A stretch of DNA of 64,000 nucleotides. It comes from Fasciola hepatica (Eukaryota; Platyhelminthes; Trematoda; Plagiorchiida; Fasciolidae). The stretch is from positions 20,224,001-20,288,000 of the forward strand of contig CANUEZ040000024.1 in assembly GCA_948099385.1 (NCBI GenBank). The letters run 5' to 3'. The translations under genes and the position numbers were made by a program. The notes under the pieces were generated by a model. It was not told the origin of the DNA and did not search any database. It saw only the letters and a program-made list of their open reading frames with translations. This document shows, piece after piece, positions 1 to 10,238 of the stretch (positions within the stretch are counted from its first letter, which is position 1; the number at the start of each line of letters is the position of its first letter).

Positions 1-1900
1 GCGTATGAGTTCATCGCAAAGCGACTAGTAATTTGCCCCTAATTCTCGCACTATCTGCTCCGGTCCATGGTGCATACAAGCCCGTCCAAGTGATCTGCGT
101 ATTAGAAACACGAAAACAAAGGAACCCAACCTTGGAGTGGAAGGTGAACCGGAAGTCCACAGTCGGCAAGGGCGGAAAATGTATCAGAAACGAGGTCAGT
201 GAAAACCTCACGGAGGCCAGTTCAATTTAACTCGTGCGATATAGACAAAACCGAGCATTTGAACTCGAGCAAACGGAATGATCGTGCATAAAATAAACCC
301 ACAATGAAATCAGAAAATTGCTCACATCCACAGAGCGAATGAGGTCACTACTATTCGTTCAATTCTTTTCTGCTCATATCCCGAAGAGTTAAGAATAAAC
401 CGTCCAAGGCCTCAAAAGTGAGGCCACATCTGAAGGCCGATGGAAATTCGATCCAAGTTCACAGCGCAATCTCAGCTTTGTGGCGGTGGGGTGGTCAAAC
501 TCTGGTGCAGGCCACTCGGAGAGGTAATGGCGCTGAGAACCATCCATATATCCAAGAAATCCGCGGATGATGCGTGGGAAGAACCAATCTTTAAAGGTGA
601 ACTTCAAAGGCAGTCGTTGTGTCCGTAGCGCCAACAGAGTCGTCTTGAGGTTGGCTTGACCGGCAATATGTTCGTTTGCTATGGCATATAGACCTAATGA
701 TTTATGCCCACGATTATTGATATCTGCTGCAGAATGTCCGCGATAGACTACTTCATTTCCATCCCCTTCCTAGCGGGAAAATCAAGGGGACATCGCACAT
801 TGGTGGGTGCAACTAGTCGTTTGAATGACCCTGGCCAGTCAATGTATCATACAAAATAAGCTAAACCGCAGAACATGTCAGAAAGAACTGGCGACGTCTT
901 CTATGGGGCCTGTATTGAAGGTGCTTGGCGACAGTCTCAAGAAACAGGTTGGGAAAGGCATAAAATTGCAGCTTCGCGTGAGAGGCGGAACGTCCTCATT
1001 TTCGCGCCCAGCATCCTGCAGTTCTAAGTTCTTTACACTACAAGTAGGGTGGCCTGCGAGGGGACGACCAACAAAGACCGGAAAACAGCCGGCCACATTG
1101 GGGTGATCATATTTGATTTTCCCCTCGAACTGCAAGCATGGAGCAAACTGAACCCAAACCGCCCCACATTGTGACGTGGTCCTGCCCGGCAGTTGAAGCC
1201 AAGGGGAAAATCACCTTCTCGTATAGATTTTCTACTGGATTCAACGCTAAACCCGCGAATTATTCGAAGAAACGAAAGACTAATTCGGAACAGAAGAAAT
1301 CTTGATTTGACGTATAGGCCAAAAATCTAGAAGTTGATTTTCTGGGACGGAAATTCAGAATAATGAAGATCTAAAGCCCTGTGCGATGAGAAAAGCCCGG
1401 TGAGCTCAAGTTACCAGGACCCACTGGTATACCTTCAACCCACTCGGACAGAGCTGCCGGTAGTCTTTTTTTATGTCTTGATCTCCCATTTTAGTTAGAA
1501 CCACTTTTTGCTCTCTCTCTTACTTGCGTTTTTGATGACCCAAAGAGAATTAGTGTCAAGCGTAAAGGAAATTCTCCGATCAGCGACCACTGTGATAATC
1601 CCAAGTGTGCAAACGATGATTTAGGCATATGAAGCCAGTGCTCCCTTGCGGCTCCTCGTTCATGTCAGGCGTGGAGACTCGGTGGTGACCTAAATATCAT
1701 TTACAGTAGAATCAATGGGTTAGATTCGATCTTTACTAGCTGTCGAAAACTCCGGCATGGGGTGCTCGTGCACAACCATTCAGTCGCCGAGGTGAACAGA
1801 ACCTCCACCCCGCTTGGAAAGCCTGACTCCACTCAGGGTAAAGTGCCCAGGGTGGTCACTTTAAACACCAAGAACCCTTACGCTGTCGCTGAACTAGTTG
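1..1900. other. No recognisable gene
   Basis: Only short open frames occur here (up to about 93 codons) on both strands, with no recognisable motif, splice structure or repeat. The segment has the mixed composition of old decayed repeats and may belong to the LINE debris that follows, but I cannot demonstrate homology. Confidence 0.5.
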
Positions 1901-3715
1901 GGCCCCTTAAACTAGCCTTCCGTTGAAGGGAGATAAAGAGGATATTTGTGCAGAGTTTCGGGCAATCTTTGCCAGTCTAGAGGCTGAAGCCGGAGCAGGC
2001 ATGGATGATGATCCACTCAAGCCTGCTTCGAAGCTCAGTACCAAGTCCAAGGCAGGCTGCAGTAGTAAGAGGCGAAAAAATGTCATAAAGAAAATAAAAA
2101 TGCTTCCCCACCAACTAGTGCCAATATGGACCTGTTCTGGGAGGTGAACTTATTGGCTTGAAGACAGAGTGCCAGAGGAAAATCTTTGCCCAATTGTTGG
2201 CCAAACTGCGGGTTGTAAATAAGGCTGCGTTCCTGAGTGGAAGGAATGCAATGATTAGGGCCTTCCCTGAGCCATTTTTGCCGGACGAAAACAAACGGAA
2301 AGTGCGCCGAGACAACACGTAGTTATCCTCCCGAGGATGAGCAGTATGCCTGGCAATGTGGCCATAAGAGGCACCTTACGGTTCGGCAATTACGAGAGTC
2401 CCCAGCACAGTCAAGATGAAGGGTCCAGGCCGGTTGTCTTGAAAAACGGTAATCCCAGACACTTACAATTTTCATTGGGTGTGCATGCCGAGGGTCCTGG
2501 TAGTTTGACGGCGATCGCTGCAATGCGCTTGTTAGGGAGAATCCTCCGTGAGATCCGAAACCGCGATGAGGATTCCATTAGAAAACGTGAGTAGACGGGC
2601 CCTGCCGAGTCCGCGACCCTCGTATGCCGAAGGACGGGAGCTCCAGTAAACAGAAGAAAAATTCGCTGAAAAGCAGGTCCAAAAGACGGGAAAACATCCC
2701 GGACCTAAGTTCCGAGCAGATGAGGCCCCTGAAAATCTAAATAATGGGCAGGGTAACAATTGGCCGGAAAGTGAAGTTCGAACACCAGTTGTAGACTTGG
2801 TGGGGGTCACTGAGTCTTGGATTCAACCCCAGGAGGACAACAAACATCTGACATCTCCCAACTCTGTAGTCGGTCGCGCTGACAGGCCGCACGGGGAGCG
2901 GGGCTGAGAAGTGCTGCTTCCCACGCGACGGCACCACCACTAGCGAGGGTAACCCACGTCACATCTACCCCAGGTACAAGTCACTTATGTTACCCTCATG
3001 GCTTACCGGGCAGAACTGGGAGTTGTTTGTGTGTACCGCGGTCCGTCGTCCCCAACAGAGAAAGACCGTTAGCGGATGAAATACTTACGGTAGAGTGGGC
3101 GAACGAAATAGCTCCTAGGGAATCATTCTGCCACAGTATGCTAGGCTACACGTATTGTAGGGGCCCGACCTAGCACGGTACCGAGGATACCAGGTTGAGC
3201 CCAGGGCGACCTCCAACTACCCTGGACCTTGTGATCACTAGATGCCCACTGGGCGTTTCAGGCCTCCAGGCTGAGATTCTCCTGGAAAATAGTAGCCGCG
3301 GGGTTCTTGACCTCACACTGAATCTGGGTAGACCAGTGGCCCCAGACAAGGAAAGGGAGGATACCAGATGGCAAGGTGGACGGTGTCGGAGGAACTAAGG
3401 GCTGAGCTCGAATGAAAGGTTCAATAGGGTGAGGACTTTCTGGAGCGGCTACGGAAACTTATTGGAGATGGCCCCCTGTCACTGACTGACAGGGTAACTT
3501 CTCTTAGAACCGTTAGTCGGGGGGGGTCGCTTAGCCATGGTGAGCTAGGTTGGCTCGGATGGCTATCCAGAAGAAGAAATCAACCTGGGAAAGATACCGA
3601 AACAGCGGCGGCCACAGACTTTACCAGCAGTGATGAGCAAAAGAAGCTGAGCCGGATATGATCCAGAACAAATGCAGGGGAAACTACGAGGAATGTCTGG
3701 CTGAGGCCTCCACAT
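1900..3715 (+). mobile_element. Decayed CR1-like LINE remnant (A0), endonuclease region
   Basis: Short in-order matches to the apurinic-type endonuclease of the better CR1-like copies in this window survive on the plus strand. They are a TESWI-type motif at about 2,800-2,825 (equivalent to the TETW motif), a VVCVYRGPSSP motif at about 3,018-3,050, and an LDLVITR motif at about 3,222-3,245. Stops and frameshifts separate them. An ORF1-like piece may lie at 2,340-2,590. No RT domain is visible before A1 begins, so the copy appears truncated at its 3' side. Boundaries are approximate. Family placement rests on these motifs only. Confidence 0.55.
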
Positions 3716-4760
3716 CAAACCCCAAGGTGCATTACTGTTGCATGCAGTACAACACTACGCTTAGCGTGGCTTCTGGCCTTCTGGGCTGCCGCGTGTCTTG
3801 AACTTTTGAGGTGCTCCGCTCTATCCTTATTCCTTTTCCTCGGTGGCAAAGCGCCAATTGTTACTTCACAAAAGTCACGTACTGGATTATTTTTTGAAAT
3901 ACGCCCTTCATCCGGGGAATATTTAACTCGGCCTGGTTCCTTTTTGGTAAAGTACTGCCTTTTTGACAACACGTTTTATTTGTTACGTGCTTGATACTTA
4001 CGTTTACCCACACAAATGCCATCATCGCCTGGAGTCTTAGTTGAAGTTGGTAATGTCCTCCCCTGGCTCAAACATTTTTGCTCTCTCTGATGGCATGAAG
4101 ATCAATTGCAGCAAAAATTCACGTGGGGTTAGCAGTTTCAAAGAGCATGCTGAGACAGGCATACAATATAATGCGAGCGATGAGGGGTAAAACTGGATCT
4201 GCCCTTTTCTATCTCGAGGGACACAAATCTTTGAAAAGGACGTGCTAGCTGCGGGCTGTGAAAGAGGAGGGCTCCCGCATACTACGGAGATCGCCGGATA
4301 GACAAATACGGGCCCACCCTGGGAAGCACAGTGAAAGAGTTGCCAGAGAGCCCCGTACTATCGGCTAGCACAGCTGCTAGGACAAGCGAATAGCAGATGA
4401 AGGGGAGCAGCCCGTTCAGCAACGAGGCACAAGGCAAAACCAAGAAAGCGGTATAGTTGGGGTTGCCCAAAATAACCGGCAGACTCGGGCAAGAGCCTCA
4501 GACTGCGAGAGTAGTCAACAAGAGAGTTGGTGGGAGGGACAAGCGTCTTCTCCCGCATAATTTCGCAGAACCGATGATCGAAGGAGAGCTAATCAAAACG
4601 GAAACCAAAAGCGAGCAAGCTGTGAAGGTCGTCAGAAGAGCGGATATATCCACCAAGTTAAAGTAGGGATAGTACCACAGAGTGGAGCCTTGAAAGGCGG
4701 ACGAAGCTCTAAAACCGAGGCCAGCACTTATCATCTTTGCCAGTGCATGCAGAAAGGACC

Positions 4761-4873
4761 TTCAGTTCGGTCCAGTTCAGTCTGCACAGGACAGGTAATG
4801 GCCACGGCCAATCGAGCGTCCAGAATTCCTTCGATGGTATGCACACCAGTTATGCACCCACCACTGCCGAGTG
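4761..4873 (-). repeat. LINE B-type 3'-end fragment (solo tail)
   Basis: The reverse complement matches the last ~100 bp of LINE B2 (34,335-34,430), including GGTGCATAACTGGTGTGCAT, and ends in a short degenerate CTGAA-type tail. It sits in the opposite orientation inside LINE A1. This is the form expected of an extremely 5'-truncated LINE insertion or of a SINE that borrows the LINE 3' end. A third copy lies at 16,341-16,440. Confidence 0.8.
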
Positions 4874-6179
4874 CCTACTGCTAGGCTGGGCATAAAAGTT
4901 CAGCACACAGCAGAAGGGTACGAAAAATCACACCGGACACTGCCTTTTGTTTAAAGGTGAAGCCAGTACAAAATATTCTGCGTCCTATAAAACCGGAACT
5001 CATACAGTCAGTTCTAATGACCGCGAAAGCTGACGAAGCACCTAAAAGGAAATGTACGCCCAGAGCCAAAATCATTAACAACTTCCAAGCTGGACAGCAA
5101 ATACTTAGCGTAACAGCTAAGAAAAGCGAGGCGGATGGGGAAGAAGATAAAAAGCAAACATAAAGCTTATAGTCCAGGCGGATGGTCAGTGACTGCGTAC
5201 CCTCTAGAGATGTGGTGAGAATGAGATGGAAACGGAGGCAGCAGTGGTACCATCCTGTTCAGAGAGAGTTTCGGTGATAAGTATGAAAGCCGTGTAGCAT
5301 CCGCCGCACCAATACACGCATAACTGATTGGGGTAGGTACCTGGAGCTCTCGAGGGATAACAGAAGTCCAAGTGATGAGAAAAGGGAGGTCCTACTTGCT
5401 TCCTTTGGCAGCTCTGCAATTACCATGCACGGTGGGACCTTGTAGGTTCAGGACAATGCGGGCCAGGTAACTGTTTGTGCAGAAAGCAGAGTATCCCCCG
5501 AGAATTATGCCCGAGTATCAAACAGCCCAAAAGTTTATAATCAAAGCAGATGGTCTGGCAGGTGCTATTGGATACGTAATTGCCTGTAGCCTGTGAGGCA
5601 ACTGAGGGGAATTACTGGCTGGAACGAATGGATCAGCGGTTTCAGTTATCACGGCAGTATGGTTGAATAAGGATGATAGCGCTTTGAATTCTCGTGGCTA
5701 CACCGCCTAAAGGCAGGAAAGGGTAGACATCAGGCAGCATGGAACAGTACTCCTTCTCGTAAGAGCCCATTATAATCAGTGGGAGTTTCCACTTACACTA
5801 GTAACACCCAACATACTGGCCGCTGCACCTTGCCTTCTCCTGGGCTGTCGGCCGTTAAGGGTAGTTTGTATCAATAGAGCATCGCAAACAGATGCCGAAG
5901 AAGACTGTGAACTATTTCGACCTCTAAAGATAGTACTGAGTAGGTTGCAGAGCTTTATTGTGCAGGCATACATATCTTCCAGAAGTAAGATGGGACGATG
6001 ACATTTTCCTCAAGGGAACCATCCGAAATAATCTAGCAATGCGGCTTCACTAGCACGGCCCCACAAAAGACGTAAGAGAAGCAACATGCTTCCGCGAAGG
6101 GTGACTTTCGTCTACTCTACATCTACCGATAACTAGGTATCGATATGCGGTCAACTCTTTGGTGGTAGAAAAGCCACTG

Positions 6180-8405
6180 AGGAAGGGCGATCACGGAGTC
6201 TTGTGGGCGATGTTCACTGCAAGGCAGGATCCAGGTCGGTTCATAACCAAGCCAGGGCGGGCGGGGATCAACAGGGAATAAGGGCACGAAGAGTGTGTTG
6301 GCATCCGGAAGTACCGAGGCAGTCCGGGGAGGAAATTGAAAGGGCAATAAAAAATGGGCCAATAAGCTCGACAGACGAGTTTGCTCCTTCTACACAGCAG
6401 AGAAATAGGAGCCGGCCGCCTTGGTGGAAGCCGATGATAGCAAGAGCATTACCGGTCGGTAGAAGGCTAGGGTCCCGGTACAAACTTCACAGCATGCGCT
6501 ACGTATGGGCAGCTTATAAGACGGCCAGAAACAGGGCCCAAGACCTACAACGAGAAGAAAGGCACACGTATGGGGAGAAACTCTCCAGCGATGTGGAAGC
6601 GAACCCTGAGATGTTCTTCGTCTATGTGTAGACCAAGAAAACGACACGTGGGAAGGTGGGCAGTTTGGAATTGCCCGTAGGAAGCATTGCCGTCCTCGAC
6701 GAGGACGACACGGAAACCCCACTTGCATTTGTTAGGAGCGTGCGTTGTCAACACCAGGCGCTTATCTCGGCGATATCTGATAAGAGGATTACGCCAGTGC
6801 CTCGGGAGCTTACTTTAAGTGCAGAAGAGAGACTCCACGAAAACAAACCTTCGTACAAGCACAAAGCTGCCGGACCGGATACTCTCCATCCGGCAACTGT
6901 TCGGCTTCTTTACGGTCACTTATCAGGGCTAATGCCCAGCTGTACAAGGCCCAGCCAGGGCACGGCGAGGTACCAGGGGAGTGGGGTAAGGCCACTGTCG
7001 TGGCAATACATAAGAAGGGATCCTGACAGGAGGCAGGGGGTTATAAGCTGATCAGCTTGGCATCAGTGTTGAGTAAGTGCTTGAACCAATTATCAGAGAG
7101 CCATTTTGCCTGCATCTGCTTAGTAAAGACCTACGACACCCATAAAATATGGTATTAGTAAGGACACATCTTGAAAGCAGCCACTAAACGGATGGATGAA
7201 GGCACCACAGTGGAGGTTCGTTATTTTGATTTCCGCAGGATCTTCGACCCTGTGAATCACCGTTTGCCGAGGACGGGTAGGGCAGCCTGCTATATGGCAC
7301 ATGGTTCAGTACTGGGACTTTTGTTCTTCCTCATGTACAAAAATGGCCTAGAGGAAGAATTGACCGACCCGTGTTTCACCATTGAAGATGATGTAAAGAT
7401 TGCGGGGAGCGAATAAGTACAGGATATAAATGCCGTTCCCGGAAGGGCAGGTCGATTTGATTTACCTTTGAATCTTACCAACTTCCAAATCCCGGCAGAC
7501 AACACAGACGAAACGAGAATTATTCGACAGCAAAAGCGGTCGGGGTTGAAGACCTAAGTATAGTAGTCACACAGGACTTTGGGCCTTCTCGACGGTGCCA
7601 GAGAATCGCAAATATGCCCAGAGGGGTAGTAACTAAAATGAGCAAGGCTGTCTCAAGAAGGAACCAGAACAGTTTGTCCTGTTTAACGGGGGTATGGGGT
7701 GTAGTGTCGCTCAAGCTAGCTTATTTGTTTAACACCATTGTTTATCTGAACTTGCTCCGCCAGGCGCTGCCCGTGCACACTACACGCACGCTTTTCCAAT
7801 TTACGCTAATCACTCTCTCCCCATCGATGGTGTTCTCTTTCTATTGGGTTGTGGGAAATGTTGCCCTGGTGATCGTGGTGGCTTACTGCAGATTACCACT
7901 GTGACGGACAGGTGGTCCAAGCGTATTTGGAAGGACTAGATAACTCGTGTAACAAGAAGGTCTCTATGTAGGGTTTGACCAACCTCACAGTTGCGACCTC
8001 TACTGGAGTACTGTGTGCACGCACTGGCGACTTATTATCGCAAGGGTGAGGAGTGGTTTGAAGGGGTGCAAAGACATACAGCAAGGATGATCGCCGGTCA
8101 GGGGGGGGCATTTTAAGTCATGCTTCTGAAGATCTGGATCTGTTCTCTTTGGAGTAGGGTGACTTGAAAGAAGGGTTCAAGATTACAAGGGGTCTGTCGA
8201 AGAGGAGACATGAGTGACTTGTTCGGTCCTGCTCCTGCTTGAGGGGCCAGAAGACATAGCCTAAGGCAACAAAGGGCACACTAAAGGCCGGACATACTAA
8301 CTAAGTTTTTACAAATAGGGAAGTGCCCTTGTGGAATGGACTGTAAGAAGCTGTCAGTTGCGGCAGTGTGCCAACTTTCAAGAAGGCCCTAGATTTTCAC
8401 TGAAA
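6180..8405 (+). pseudogene. LINE A1 ORF2 remnant (endonuclease C-terminus and reverse transcriptase)
   Basis: Scattered frames match the A2 ORF2 protein. Around 6,190 there is a GDHGVL motif equivalent to the endonuclease SDHVVL. At 6,400-6,630 there is a region equivalent to the PPWWK...RNRAQ linker. At 6,860-6,930 there is KAAGPDTLHPA, equivalent to the RT KAAGSDGIYPA motif. At 7,200-7,270 there is FDFRRIFDPVNHRL, equivalent to the LDFSKAFNSVNHR motif. At 7,300-7,410 VLGLLFFLMYKN and IEDDVKIAG survive, the latter replacing FADDVKIAG. At 7,990-8,110 LLEYCVHALATYY and RMIAGQ match the C-terminal region. Multiple stops and frameshifts make it non-functional. It once copied element RNA into DNA at the target site. 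Confidence 0.8.
7767..7950 (+). repeat. Interspersed repeat shared in inverted orientation with 41,634-41,830
   Basis: About 180 bp here matches the reverse complement of 41,634-41,830 with few differences, including TCTTTCTATTGGGTTGTGGG. It interrupts the C-terminal RT region of LINE A1, since recognisable RT C-terminal residues resume at about 7,960. It is therefore a separate repeat that inserted into A1. No terminal inverted repeats or tail were recognised. Confidence 0.75.
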
Positions 8406-8923
8406 CTCAGCGTTTCTAGAATTAGCCGCAAGAATGGAAGGTGAGGTATTGAGTCCCCGGTATCTTTGTCAAGGAACTCATGTTGGTAGAGGTGACATTG
8501 CCAGGCAACTTCTGCCTTTCAGACCAAGCATTCAAAGCCCCATGTTATAATTCAAGGAAACTCGCTGACAACACAATGATCTGGGAGCACGGTTGGTCTC
8601 AGCTACTTTGGTCCTGTGCGAACTGAACTGAGCTGAACGGCGAGTGCCCCGAGGTTTGAATCCATAGTGCTCTTGCCCTCAAATTGATGTTTTGAATAGT
8701 TTTGTGAAATAAACTAGTTTAATTCACATTTCTGAGAGTTTCGTTATTGCATTTAAGGTGCGTTTTATCAGGAGCATATTTTCATTCTCCATGTACTATT
8801 GCCGAGTATTGTTCGAAGTTTTTGAAGCGACATTTTCAAGCTTTTAGTTTTTTTTTTCTTTTGTGTCAGCGAGCTTTACCTGCAAGTGTCAGAGTGTTTA
8901 TTTTGTGTTAGAATAAAGAGCAC

Positions 8924-10238
8924 TTGAGCTGCTATCGCTCTTGTTTTGTGGTTTTTGGTGTGACACGCGTTTCTGACCTGTATCTGGCACCTAATTGCGG
9001 GAAACATGTGGTGAATGGTATAAAGGGTGGGGTGTGCAGGAGATGGGCTCACCCAAGGTGTTCGGGAATAGCAAAGGACACCTATGTCCGTAATAAACTG
9101 AACCCATGTGTCGAGTGGGTCTGTGCTCCTTACAAGGAGGCGGCCAGTCTGGCCTTTAAACTGTTAAACCAAGGGCAGGACCAAAGCCCACCGAGTTGTA
9201 CCTCACTCATAAGCCCCAAACCACCGCAATCGGGTTACAGTAAGTGGTTTGCGGAAGAAGTAGCCTTCTCCAAGATGACAGTCATCAGAGCGAGTGGACC
9301 AGTTCCGAGAGCTTGCCAGGCGGTCGTTGCATCAACTCGGTTGAGGCAGATCGACGAGGGCCAGTAGACTGGGCAGGGGCCTAGGAGGGCAAGGCAGTTC
9401 AAAAAGAAGAGCGACTGTAATGCAGCAAAGGACGGGTCAGCCACGGTGGACGACCCCTCGCTTCTGGTTTTGGAAAACAGGGTGAAGGATCTGCGGAGGC
9501 AGATCTTGTCGATGGGCAGGGTCTCAAGCCACAGGCTCCTGATCCCCAACCAGGAAGAACTCTTTATGAGGGAATAGAAAGCCAGGCTGGGCATAAACAG
9601 GAGGAGGGTTTACGATATACTTCGAATCGCGGGTGTTCCATACCCTACTACTCCAAGAAAGGTGCACAGAGTTGCGACATGGAAGTCACCACTTGGGACC
9701 AAAGGCGAACATCGAGCGAGACCAGTCCTAGTGGAGTTCGCTGATGAGGCCACCCGGGAAAAGTTGCTGGCGAGTGCAGCAGTAGTGGCTCACACTACCG
9801 AGGGTAGGCATCAGGTAGTGCCAGATGAGCATAGAGTGAGGCCGGGCGGTCTAGCTTCGGAGGTAACCTTGCTCGACCAGCCAGGGCGCCGGTGAGAAAC
9901 CAACAAGTTCAGCGGAATGCCGTACTAGGCTCTCAGGCCCCGACCCCGACAGTAGTAAAGAAGCCGCTTGCAGGGTGGCGAATAGTTGTATGTGAAGACG
10001 CACTGGAAGACGAAAATTGGCAGTACTACCCGAGGGTGGATGACGGCGCGACCCCTGCCAGTCTGGAAGTTGTGGCAAATTCTATAGAGGTAGATCGGGA
10101 GTCGTCAGAAGTTCTGGATCGTCAGCCGGTGTCATGCAAACTAGCGGGGACAACCGAAGCAAAAAAACTTGCCATCATTCCAGGCGTTGCACCTGAGAAA
10201 CACACAGGAGTGAATAATAAGAGACACCTAAGCGACTG
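8924..10238 (+). pseudogene. LINE B1 ORF1 (PHD finger protein), decayed
   Basis: The frame contains a degraded PHD-type zinc finger at about 8,990-9,140. The CxxC, WAHxxC and terminal WVCAPxK elements are visible, with the last Cys changed to Tyr (VCAPY versus VCAPC in B2). A Ser/Pro-rich linker follows, then a stop (9,365-9,367), a short coiled-coil stretch and the ORF1 core (VHRVATWKSP, about 9,661-9,690). PHD fingers in ORF1 are known from CR1-like elements, where ORF1 is thought to bind RNA and chromatin. Stops at 9,365 and about 9,576 and a frame change near 9,885 break it. Confidence 0.75.

Larger units (their letters stand above)
3730..8645 (+). mobile_element. CR1-like LINE, family A, old copy (A1)
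   Basis: This is a heavily decayed, roughly full-length (about 4.9 kb) CR1-like non-LTR retrotransposon of the same family as A2. In order there are a degenerate N-terminal zinc-finger/ORF1 region (4.0-5.2 kb), an endonuclease C-terminus near 6.19 kb, an RT region (6.4-7.5 kb), an RT C-terminal region (7.95-8.4 kb) and a 3' UTR whose last 80 bp match the A2 3' end, including the GACAACACAA and TCCTGTGC blocks and a short ACTGA-repeat tail at about 8,618-8,640. Two foreign repeats interrupt it, at 4,761-4,873 and about 7,767-7,950. It runs straight into LINE B1. The 5' boundary is uncertain. Confidence 0.7.
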
